Below are positions 23,115-30,298 of a stretch of DNA of 38,134 nt, piece after piece (position 1 is the first letter of the stretch; each line of letters begins with the position of its first letter). The notes below the pieces were generated by a model that was not told the origin of the DNA, made no database searches, and saw nothing but the letters and a program-made list of their open reading frames with translations. Source of the stretch: Deltaproteobacteria bacterium (GTDB lineage Bacteria; Desulfobacterota; Desulfarculia; Desulfarculales; Desulfarculaceae). Position numbers and translations under genes: made by a program. The stretch is taken from contig JAHLLJ010000024.1 of NCBI GenBank assembly GCA_020444205.1, forward strand, positions 1 through 38,134, written 5' to 3'.

Positions 23115-24442
23115 GCGCTTACCCCCGCACCCCGCTGGACCACTGGCTGGAGCGCAAGCTGGGCCTGCCGACCAATACGGCGCCCGATCCCGAGGCCCTG
23201 GCCGATTATCAGCTTGAACGCCTGCGCCAAACCGTGGCTTACTTACGTGAGCATAGCCCCTTTTACCGCAGGCGTCTGGCCGGGTTAGCCGCCGAGCCCC
23301 TGGACAGTCTGGCCGACTTGGCCCGCCGGCCTTTCACCACGGCCCAGGATTTGCGAGAGCATCATCAGGCCATGCTCTGCCTGTCCCAAAGCCGGGTGGC
23401 TCGGGTGGTGACCCTCAATACCTCGGGCACCACTGCCGCGCCCAAGCGGCTCTATTTCAGCGACGATGATTTGGAGCTGACCCTGAACTTTTTTCATCTC
23501 GGCATGTCCACCATGGTGGAACCGGGCGGCCGGGTGCTTATCTTGTTGCCTGGGCGCACGCCGGACAGCGTGGGCGACCTGCTGGCCCGGGCCCTGGCCC
23601 GCATGGAGGTGCAGGGCGTGATCCACGGACCGGTGGCCGACCCCGCAGAAACCCTGGCGCAGGCCTTGGCCGTGGAGGCCGATTGCCTGGTGGGAATACC
23701 GGTGCAGGTCCTGGCCCTGGCCGAGCACCCGGCAGCCCAAAGCCTGTGCGGCAAAATAAAGAGTGTGCTGCTCACCACAGACTACGTGCCTCGAGCCCTG
23801 GCCCGGCGGGTGGAGGCTGCTTGGGGTTGCGAGGTGTTCGAGCACTATGGCATGACCGAGACCGGCCTGGGCGCGGGAGTGGATTGCCGGGCCCACCAAG
23901 GCTATCACTTGCGGGCGGCTGACCTGTACTACGAGGTGGTAAACCCCATGGACGGTGCGCTACTACCGCCGGGCGAAGAGGGCGAGTTGGTGATGACCAC
24001 CCTCACTCGCCAAGCCATGCCCCTGTTGCGCTATCGCACCGGCGACCTGGGCCGCCTGCTGCCCGGGCCCTGCCCCTGTGGCGGTTTTACTCCGCGTTTG
24101 GCGCGCGTGCCCGGCCGCCTGAGCAACCGGCTGGATTTGGGAGGCGGGGTGGGGTTGCCCATGTGGCGCTTGGACGAGGCCCTGTTTGCCCTGCCCGGGC
24201 TGCTGGATTTCCGTGCCGTTTTGAGCGGGGACCGGGGAAAGCGGCGCTTGGAGTTGACCGTGCGCCCTACGCCCGCAATGGCGCACGACTTGGCGGCCAG
24301 GGCGGCACAGGCCGTGAAGGAGCTTCCAGAGCTGGCTGAGCACTTTGCCACTGGCGAGCTGACCCTGGGGCCGGTGCGCTGCATTGACCTTGCCTGGATC
24401 AGCGACGGCACAGCCAAGCGTAGCTTTAGTTTGCCCCGTTGA
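23111..24442 (+). CDS. Adenylate-forming CoA-ligase-like protein (DVU_1553-like)
   Basis: A 443-residue ANL-superfamily enzyme related to phenylacetate-CoA ligase. It has the phosphate loop NTSGTTAAPKRLYF (about 103-116), the adenine-site motif HYGMTETGLGAG (about 245) and YRTGDLGRLL before the hinge; these predict carboxylate + ATP to acyl-adenylate. The C-terminal domain is short, and a CPCGG pair sits just after the hinge. Its ATG overlaps the radical SAM stop (ATGA); the longer frame from 23018 lies within trsS and is rejected. As last gene before the terminator it could activate the acid produced by Mop, or adenylate a precursor during cofactor or metabolite assembly. Substrate unknown. 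Confidence 0.82.
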   Translation: MSAYPRTPLDHWLERKLGLPTNTAPDPEALADYQLERLRQTVAYLREHSPFYRRRLAGLAAEPLDSLADLARRPFTTAQDLREHHQAMLCLSQSRVARVVTLNTSGTTAAPKRLYFSDDDLELTLNFFHLGMSTMVEPGGRVLILLPGRTPDSVGDLLARALARMEVQGVIHGPVADPAETLAQALAVEADCLVGIPVQVLALAEHPAAQSLCGKIKSVLLTTDYVPRALARRVEAAWGCEVFEHYGMTETGLGAGVDCRAHQGYHLRAADLYYEVVNPMDGALLPPGEEGELVMTTLTRQAMPLLRYRTGDLGRLLPGPCPCGGFTPRLARVPGRLSNRLDLGGGVGLPMWRLDEALFALPGLLDFRAVLSGDRGKRRLELTVRPTPAMAHDLAARAAQAVKELPELAEHFATGELTLGPVRCIDLAWISDGTAKRSFSLPR

Positions 24443-24459
24443 TGAGGGACGCCGGCCTT

Positions 24460-24493
24460 TGCCCTGGGCCGTATACGGCTAGGGCAGCTTTTT
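24460..24493 (+). terminator. Rho-independent terminator of the mop cluster
   Basis: TGCCCT (24460-24465) pairs with AGGGCA (24481-24486), enclosing the perfect palindrome GCCGTATACGGC (24468-24479), followed by GCTTTTT. It lies 17 bases after the ligase stop and marks the end of the seven-gene unit. A second small hairpin (GTAGGC 24506-24511 with GCCTAC 24520-24525) overlaps the stop of the opposing dehydrogenase gene. Confidence 0.85.
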
Positions 24494-24521
24494 CCAGGCA
24501 AGCCGGTAGGCCTGGGCCTGC

Positions 24522-25559
24522 CTACTCCCCGGGTTGCCCCTGAGGAGGCTTCCAGCGGTTTACCAGGTTGGGAGGCATACGGCCCTCCAAAACCGCCGCC
24601 AGGTTGCGCACACACAGGAAGCCCACCTCATAGGCGACCTCCACGGTGAAGCTGGCATTGTGGGGGGTGGCGATGACCTGGGGCAGCTTGGCCAGGGGAT
24701 TGTCGCCCACCGGCTCCTCACAAAACACGTCCAGAGCCGCTCCGGCCAGGTGGCCGCTTTGCAGGCTTTCCAGCAAATCCGCCTCGTTGATCAACTCTCC
24801 CCGGCCCAGATTGAGCAGATAGGCCCCGGGTTTCATCATGGCCAGTTGGGGGGCCTGGATCACCCCCTTGGTCTCTGGAGTGCCCGGTAGGTGCAAGGAA
24901 ACAAAGTCGGATTCAGCCAGCAACTCCTCCAGGGAGACCCAGGATATGCCGTGACGGCCGGTGAACTCCCGGTCATGAGTGCGGCCACAGGCCATCAGCT
25001 TCATGCCCAGGCATTTGGCCATGATGGCCACCTCCTTGCCGATCTGGCCCAGGCCCACGATGCCCAAGGTGCGCCCCCCCAGGCGGCAGCCCACCACCGG
25101 GTGCCAGCCGCCTTGCTTCACCAGGCGGTCGGCCTGGGGTATTTGCCGGGCCAGGGCGAAGAGCAAGCCTATGGTGAACTCGGCCACGGACAAGGCGTTG
25201 CCGCCGGGCACGTTGCACACCGCGATACCCAGCTCCTCGGCTGCTTGCACATCAATGTGGTCCACGCCCACGCCATGCACCGCTATGACCTTCAGCCGGG
25301 GAAGGGCCCGCATGATATCTCCGTCAATCTTGGTCATGCCGGGAATCATGCCGTCGCAGTCCTTGAGAAACTCCTTCACCGTCTCTGGGGTCACTTTGAA
25401 ACCACGGGGCCGGATAACCACCTCCCAACCCTTGTCCCGCAGCCATTGGGCCGGCTGGGGGGCATGGCTGCCAAAGGTGGGCCCCAGCGAGCAGACACGC
25501 ATGGTTTTATGGGGGTGGCTTTGGGGAGGAGAGGGGAGTTCGGGCTTGGTGTCGGTCAT
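24522..25559 (-). CDS. D-isomer-specific 2-hydroxyacid dehydrogenase (SerA-like)
   Basis: An NAD-dependent dehydrogenase of 345 residues that interconverts a 2-oxoacid and a D-2-hydroxyacid. It has the Rossmann motif LGIVGLGQIG (165-174) and the catalytic set Arg 253 (NLGRGELI), Glu 282 (DVFCEEP) and His 300 (TPHNAS). Without an ACT regulatory domain it is shorter than long-form SerA; 3-phosphoglycerate, glycerate or another 2-oxoacid are all possible substrates. The ATG at 25559 has AGGA 8 bases upstream; an in-frame ATG 18 bases earlier lacks one. It is transcribed alone, convergent to the mop cluster and divergent from the GntR gene, so the GntR protein might also control it. An oxoacid formed by the nearby aminotransferase could be its substrate (inference). 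Confidence 0.88.
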   Translation of the reverse strand: MTDTKPELPSPPQSHPHKTMRVCSLGPTFGSHAPQPAQWLRDKGWEVVIRPRGFKVTPETVKEFLKDCDGMIPGMTKIDGDIMRALPRLKVIAVHGVGVDHIDVQAAEELGIAVCNVPGGNALSVAEFTIGLLFALARQIPQADRLVKQGGWHPVVGCRLGGRTLGIVGLGQIGKEVAIMAKCLGMKLMACGRTHDREFTGRHGISWVSLEELLAESDFVSLHLPGTPETKGVIQAPQLAMMKPGAYLLNLGRGELINEADLLESLQSGHLAGAALDVFCEEPVGDNPLAKLPQVIATPHNASFTVEVAYEVGFLCVRNLAAVLEGRMPPNLVNRWKPPQGQPGE

Positions 25560-25794
25560 GGTAAATATCCTCATCATCTAAGCGAAAAGCAGAGGCAAGG
25601 TCCTCCAACCGGCTAGATCGTGGAGGGTAATCCTGCCCCACGCGGGACGATCCTGCAACCAGGGCTGGGAGCGCGGCACTCTAAAATGCCTTTACCGTCC
25701 CTGTCCGCCGGCGAACCATGACCGCCTTGCATCTTGGGCATACCTACCATTGGGTTGGATTGTCTATGACATAAATCCAGTCAATACGGGGCAT

Positions 25795-25820
25795 TAGCTT
25801 TATAATAGATTAAAAAGCTA
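25795..25820. promoter_or_regulatory. Inverted repeat TAGCTTT-N12-AAAGCTA
   Basis: TAGCTTT (25795-25801) and AAAGCTA (25814-25820) are exact inverted repeats. On the minus strand a TATTAT lies between the arms and could be a -10 box for the dehydrogenase gene. Symmetry and position suggest an operator; no regulator is known. Confidence 0.3.
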
Positions 25821-26027
25821 CGTAAGGGTAAGTTTTAAGACTTCAGATATACAAAAAAGTCAACAGAGAAAAAATTGCTTCCCTCAAAAAAATTGAGCTG
25901 CTGCGCAAAAAGTGTCCCCTTTTATAGATAAGTACCCATTATATAACGTAAAAAATAAACTTTACCCTGGCATTATCTCCACAGCCTTGGCCTAGGGCGC
26001 ATCATAACTCCGGATATTAACGTTTTG

Positions 26028-26052
26028 TTTAATTAAATAATAAATAATTAAA
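26028..26052. promoter_or_regulatory. AT-only inverted repeat TTTAATTA-N9-TAATTAAA
   Basis: Exact 8-bp arms made only of A and T, 9 bp apart. Could be a regulator site or simply intrinsically bent or easily melted DNA upstream of the GntR operon; low-complexity composition makes chance symmetry more likely. Confidence 0.25.
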
Positions 26053-26258
26053 TTATATCAATATGTTATAATCATTAAGCTGCTTCGGGGAGTAAGAATA
26101 CGCCGATTATTTGAATTGGGAATAAAATTTGCTGTAATAACGATAAATAATAATTAGTTATAGGTAGTGGTCAACGAATAAAACCACCATAATGTATGAT
26201 TTAGGAAAAAATGAAGGAGCCTCAAAAAAACGCGTGACAGCCATTTTTATGTCGAATA

Positions 26259-26272
26259 TCATGTCGACATGA
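26259..26272. promoter_or_regulatory. Palindrome over the GntR start codon, candidate autoregulatory operator
   Basis: TCATGTCGACATGA is a perfect 14-bp palindrome whose right arm contains the ATG at 26269-26271. Its core ATGTCGACAT fits the GT-Nx-AC symmetry typical of GntR-family operators. A second ATGTCGA lies 12 bp upstream (26249-26255). Binding here would block translation or early transcription of the regulator's own gene. Confidence 0.5.
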
Positions 26273-26946
26273 ACAAGCAAAACACCACTAAAAAAGTCTT
26301 TGAGGAAATCAGGCACCGCATTCTTTCCTTCCAGATTTTGCCTGGCGTTAGGCTTTCAGACAACGAGTTGGCCAAGGAATTGGGGATGAGCAGGACGCCG
26401 GTTCGTCAGGCTCTTTTTCAACTTTCCGAAAAGGGTTTGGTGGAAGCCAGACACAACAAGGGCTTTAGGGTCCGGGTATTCACCCTCAGCGATGTGGAAG
26501 ATTTGTATCTCTTTCGGGAGGCGGTGGAGACACTGGCTGTTAAGCGGGCCACTGCCAAAATGAACCAGGAAAGGGCCGCTATTTTAAGGGAGCATATCGC
26601 CGCCTATCCTCAAATTATCCATTCCGGCGACATAATTCAGTTCAACAAAATGGACGCCCGCTTCCACCACTTGATCGCCGAATTTTCCGAAAACCATCTT
26701 CTGGTCAAAACCATAAGCAATTTAAAAGACCAGCTACAGATTATCGTGCGCTACCAGCATTTGGCTCCCCACAGCTACGAGGAAACTCAAGTGGAACATG
26801 GGCTGATCATGGAGCATATCCTGGCCGGCCGCGTGGACGACGCGGTTAAGGCCATGTCTGATCACATACTTACCTCAATGGGTGTTGTCTTGGAAATGAT
26901 GGAGAAATACGGACAGACAGGTGGGACTAATGACCAAGCAGATTAA
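26269..26946 (+). CDS. GntR-family (FadR/FCD) transcriptional regulator
   Basis: A 225-residue ligand-responsive regulator. The N-terminal winged helix-turn-helix is at about 10-72, with LSDNELAKELGMSRTPVRQA as the recognition region. The C-terminal all-helical FCD domain keeps the metal/ligand residues D129, H133, H177 and H199. FCD proteins usually sense a carboxylated metabolite of the pathway they control. It is the first gene of the aminotransferase/transport/amidohydrolase series and overlaps the aminotransferase by 17 bases. There is no ribosome-binding site before the only possible ATG, and a palindrome overlaps that start, pointing to weak, autoregulated expression. Confidence 0.9.
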   Translation: MNKQNTTKKVFEEIRHRILSFQILPGVRLSDNELAKELGMSRTPVRQALFQLSEKGLVEARHNKGFRVRVFTLSDVEDLYLFREAVETLAVKRATAKMNQERAAILREHIAAYPQIIHSGDIIQFNKMDARFHHLIAEFSENHLLVKTISNLKDQLQIIVRYQHLAPHSYEETQVEHGLIMEHILAGRVDDAVKAMSDHILTSMGVVLEMMEKYGQTGGTNDQAD

Positions 26947-28216
26947 CAAAGACACCTACGAGACCTACTTTTCACCCTGTTTGGCCAAGTCCACCGACCT
27001 GGTGATCGAACGGGCGCAAGGGGCCTATATCTACACCCCCGACGGCGAGCAATACCTAGACTTGGTTCAAGGTATCGCGGTCAATGCCTTGGGTCACTCC
27101 GACCCTGGGGTGTTGGCGGCCGCCAAGGGACAGATCGACAAGATCGTCCACGGTTCATTCAACCTGGTTAGCTTCCCCAGCACCCTGGAAATGGCCTCCA
27201 AACTGGCCCGGGTCACGCCCGATGGCCTGGATATGTTCTTTCTCACCAACAGTGGGGCCGAAGCGGTTGAAGGCTGCATGAAGCTGGCCCGCTACGTTAC
27301 CGGCCGCACCAGCTACCTGGCTTTCAAAGGCGGTTTCCACGGCCGGACCATGGGCGCGGCTTCCATCACCACCTCTTCGGTGAAGTTCCGCGAGCACTAT
27401 GCGCCCTTTGTGCCTCAGGTCTACTTTGCCGATTATCCCTACTGCTACCGCTGTCCTTATGGCTGCCAGGAAGCTTCCTGTTCCCTGGAGTGCCTGGCCG
27501 CGCTCAAGGAAAACACCAAGACCATTATTCCTGCCGATGAGATCGCCTGCGCGATTTTCGAGCCGGTCATGGGCGAAGGCGGCTACGTGGTACCCCCCAA
27601 AAAGTACTTGGTCGCTCTGCGCGAGTTCTGCGACGAGCACGGCATTCTGCTGGTCTTTGACGAGGTCCAGACCGGTGTGGGACGCACCGGCAGGTTTTTC
27701 GCCTCGCAGCATTTCGGGGTAACTCCGGATGTGATGTCCATGGGCAAGGCGGTTGGCGGAGGCTTCCCCCTGGGCATCGTGGTTTCCACCAAGGAGTTGA
27801 TGAACCGCTGGTCGGCCGGTGCCCACGGCACCACCTTTGGCGGCCATCCGGTGGCCGCCGCCGCCGCCATGGAGGTGATCGCCCGGGTGTCGGCGCCTGG
27901 TTTCTTGGACCGGGTAGGGGAAATGGGTGAGTATTTCCGGGCCGGTCTGAGCAAGCTCCAGAAAAAGGATTCCCGCATAGGTGATGTGCGCGGGGTAGGT
28001 CTCATGAACGCCATGGAGTTGGTGGGCGAGGGCAAAAAGCCCGATGCACAGTTGGCGGGTGCCATTTTCAATGGGCTCAAAGAGCGCAAAATCCTGGCTC
28101 TGCCCTGCGGACCGGACAAGAACGTGATCCGCTTCATTCCGCCCTTGAATGTTGAAATTGAACTTTTAGATCACTGCTTGGCGGTTCTGGAAGAGGTTTT
28201 GGATTCCTTGAACTGA
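26930..28216 (+). CDS. Class III PLP-dependent aminotransferase (4-aminobutyrate aminotransferase-like)
   Basis: A 428-residue fold-type I transaminase that moves an amino group from an omega-amino or amine substrate to a 2-oxoacid. Landmarks are FLTNSGAEAVEGCMKLAR, FKGGFHGRTMGA, FDEVQTGVGRTG and the PLP Lys 273 in SMGKAVGGGFPLG. A Cys-rich insert, YCYRCPYGCQEASCSLEC, sits about a third of the way in; similar inserts occur in some archaeal and deltaproteobacterial members. I choose ATG 26930 with AGGTGGG just upstream over the GTG at 26921. Linked transport and amidohydrolase genes suggest an amino compound from imported or hydrolysed material. The exact substrate (4-aminobutyrate, beta-alanine, other) is open. 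Confidence 0.9.
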   Translation: MTKQINKDTYETYFSPCLAKSTDLVIERAQGAYIYTPDGEQYLDLVQGIAVNALGHSDPGVLAAAKGQIDKIVHGSFNLVSFPSTLEMASKLARVTPDGLDMFFLTNSGAEAVEGCMKLARYVTGRTSYLAFKGGFHGRTMGAASITTSSVKFREHYAPFVPQVYFADYPYCYRCPYGCQEASCSLECLAALKENTKTIIPADEIACAIFEPVMGEGGYVVPPKKYLVALREFCDEHGILLVFDEVQTGVGRTGRFFASQHFGVTPDVMSMGKAVGGGFPLGIVVSTKELMNRWSAGAHGTTFGGHPVAAAAAMEVIARVSAPGFLDRVGEMGEYFRAGLSKLQKKDSRIGDVRGVGLMNAMELVGEGKKPDAQLAGAIFNGLKERKILALPCGPDKNVIRFIPPLNVEIELLDHCLAVLEEVLDSLN

Positions 28217-28219
28217 AGT

Positions 28220-28250
28220 CCCCCAACCGCTTCTACGCCAAGGCTGGGGG
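28220..28250 (+). terminator. Weak hairpin after the aminotransferase
   Basis: CCCCCA (28220-28225) pairs with TGGGGG (28245-28250) around a 19-base loop 4 bases past the stop; GAGCATTTCC follows. No good T-run, so at most a partial terminator that could separate expression of the aminotransferase from the transporter. Confidence 0.35.
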
Positions 28251-28386
28251 GAGCATTTCCCCAGGCTCGGGGTAAGGGAGCTTTGGCTCGGATTGGGCTT
28301 TGGGAAGATTATGAACCGCGCGTACTTAATGCCGGTGTTGTAGCGCCAAGGACCTTGGCGGCAAACACATTGACGGAGAATGGCGA

Positions 28387-29325
28387 TTGGCCCGGCAAAT
28401 CTTAAATAGACTGATTGTCTCCATACCGGTCATATTCGGTGTGCTGCTGGTTGGCTTCGCCCTGTTGCAGGTGGTTCCCACCGATCCCGCCCATGTGTTG
28501 GCCGGGCCCACGGCCCCTCAGGAAACCATCGAGGCCATACGTCATGACCTTGGCCTGGACAAGCCCTGGTATGTCCAATTCTGGTTGTACCTGGGCCGGG
28601 TGCTCCACGGAGACCTGGGCCGCTCCATTATCAGCAACACCAAGGTGTCCAGTGAGTTGGCCATGGCCATGGGGCCCACCCTGGAGCTCATGTTCGCCAG
28701 CCTTATCTGGGCCATCCCCTCCGGAATCATCATGGGCACCGTGTCCGCGGTATACCGGGGGCGTTGGCTGGACCGGCTTATCATGGGCGTTTCCGTGGCC
28801 GGGGTTTCCATGCCCATCTTTTGGCTGGGTCTGATTCTCATGGAATACGTGGGCATGAAATGGCAACTGCTGCCCTTTTCCGGGCGCACTGGGCCTCTTT
28901 GGACCCTTGAGGGCATACAGGGGATTGCCATGGCCGCTTTTTCCCTGGGCGGAGTTTTTGTGGGCCCGGTGGCCCGCATGACCCGAACCAGCGTCTTGGA
29001 AGTGCTGAACGCGGACTTTGTGCGCACCTCCAGGGCCAAGGGGGTTAGTGAGTTTCGCGTGGTCACCCGCCACGCCCTGCGCAACGCGCTCATTCCGGTG
29101 GTCACCCTAATTGGGCTGCAAGCCGGATACCTGTTGGGCGGGGCGGTGGTCACCGAGACCCTGTTCAGTTGGCCCGGTGTGGGCCGTCTGGCCGTGGGGG
29201 CCATTTTATCCGCCGATTTCCCCTTGGCCCAAGGCGCGATCATCGTGCTGGGAGTCGGCTTTGTGGTCATAAACCTGATGATTGACGTGATCTACAGCTA
29301 TCTTGATCCGAGGACGGGCAAGTGA
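28387..29325 (+). CDS. dppB: ABC transporter permease, DppB/OppB type
   Basis: Inner-membrane subunit of a peptide/opine/nickel-type importer, 312 residues, six membrane segments by eye. The ATPase-contacting EAA loop is ADFVRTSRAKGVSEFRVVTR followed by HALRNALIP, as in the family. It starts at a TTG with GGAG 8 bases upstream; the nearby ATG at 28380 is out of frame. The stop overlaps the next permease (TGATG). The gene symbol marks the transporter class only: the substrate is probably a small nitrogen compound rather than a dipeptide, given the linked amidohydrolases. Confidence 0.9.
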   Translation: MARQILNRLIVSIPVIFGVLLVGFALLQVVPTDPAHVLAGPTAPQETIEAIRHDLGLDKPWYVQFWLYLGRVLHGDLGRSIISNTKVSSELAMAMGPTLELMFASLIWAIPSGIIMGTVSAVYRGRWLDRLIMGVSVAGVSMPIFWLGLILMEYVGMKWQLLPFSGRTGPLWTLEGIQGIAMAAFSLGGVFVGPVARMTRTSVLEVLNADFVRTSRAKGVSEFRVVTRHALRNALIPVVTLIGLQAGYLLGGAVVTETLFSWPGVGRLAVGAILSADFPLAQGAIIVLGVGFVVINLMIDVIYSYLDPRTGK

Positions 29326-30248
29326 TGGGCGCCAAGGCAGTGGCAACCACCCCAGAGGCCGGAACCGCACAACCTAGCGCGGCCATTGAAGGGGCTGAAC
29401 CCAGGCAGGAGCATCGTCCCCAATCGATGTGGCGCCGCTTTGCCAGCGACCGCGTGGCCCTGGGCTCGGGTATTTTCCTTGCCATTGTGGTGCTGGCCGC
29501 CTTGCTGGCGCCCTTGCTGGCGCCCCATGATCCCTTTGCCGGCGAGTTGTCGGATATGCTCAAGCCCATGGGCTCCCCAGGCTTTATCCTGGGCACCGAC
29601 GGACAGGGCCGGGACATCCTGTCGCGCTTGTTGTACGGGACCAGGCTAACCCTGATCATCGGCGTGGTCGGCGTGGCCATAGGCGGGACCCTTGGCGCCT
29701 TCATCGGCCTGTTCTCCACCTATTATCCGGCTCTGGACAAATTTTTCGGCCGGATCACCGACATCATGCTTTCTTTCCCGGCCATCCTGTTCGGCATGGC
29801 CCTGGTGGCGGTCACCGGCCCGGGTGTTTTGTCGGTCATCCTGGCCTTGGCCTTTGCCACGGTTCCCGGCGTAGCGCGCATTTCGCGCTCCAGCGGGATG
29901 GTGGTCATCCGCCAAGAATACATGGAGGCGGGTAGGGCGGTTGGCTTGAGAGATGGGGTGCTGATCTGGCGCTACCTGACCCTCAACTGCATCTCCACCA
30001 TATTCGTCTATCTGAGCTTACGCTTCGGGCAGGTCATCCTTTTGGGCGCGGTGTTTTCCTTCCTGGGCCTGGGGGCCAAGCCTCCGGCCGCGGAGTTGGG
30101 CATGATGGCTTCCCAGGGACGTGACTACCTATTCATGGCGCCTCACGTGGCCACCATCCCCAGCCTGGCCATCTTCCTGATCGTCTTGGCCTTTAACCTG
30201 CTTTCGGATTCGGCTCGTGACGTTTTGGATCCCAGATTGAGGCAGTGA
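29325..30248 (+). CDS. dppC: ABC transporter permease, DppC/OppC type
   Basis: Partner permease of 307 residues. After a polar leader of about 30 residues comes a first membrane segment and the periplasmic motif LGTDGQGRDILSRLLYGTR characteristic of DppC. Five more membrane segments follow, with the EAA loop near EYMEAGRAVGLRDGVLIWRY. The ATG at 29325 shares one base with the previous stop; a GTG directly before it is less likely. It forms the membrane channel with the DppB-type protein, and the binding-protein gene follows 50 bases later. Confidence 0.92.
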   Translation: MGAKAVATTPEAGTAQPSAAIEGAEPRQEHRPQSMWRRFASDRVALGSGIFLAIVVLAALLAPLLAPHDPFAGELSDMLKPMGSPGFILGTDGQGRDILSRLLYGTRLTLIIGVVGVAIGGTLGAFIGLFSTYYPALDKFFGRITDIMLSFPAILFGMALVAVTGPGVLSVILALAFATVPGVARISRSSGMVVIRQEYMEAGRAVGLRDGVLIWRYLTLNCISTIFVYLSLRFGQVILLGAVFSFLGLGAKPPAAELGMMASQGRDYLFMAPHVATIPSLAIFLIVLAFNLLSDSARDVLDPRLRQ

Positions 30249-30298
30249 ATGGCAAACGGATTTAACAACCCTCAAACCAAAAACCAGAGGAGAATTAA

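Larger units (their letters stand above)
25560..26268. other. AT-rich divergent control region
   Basis: About 700 bp with no convincing gene. The part from about 25770 to 26270 is strikingly AT-rich compared with the window. It holds inverted repeats at 25795-25820, 25883-25897 (CTCAA...TTGAG), 26028-26052 and 26167-26187 (GTGGT-N11-ACCAC), and ends in a palindrome over the GntR start codon. An AT-rich region of this size between divergent genes suits binding by nucleoid proteins as well as the local regulator. Confidence 0.5.
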
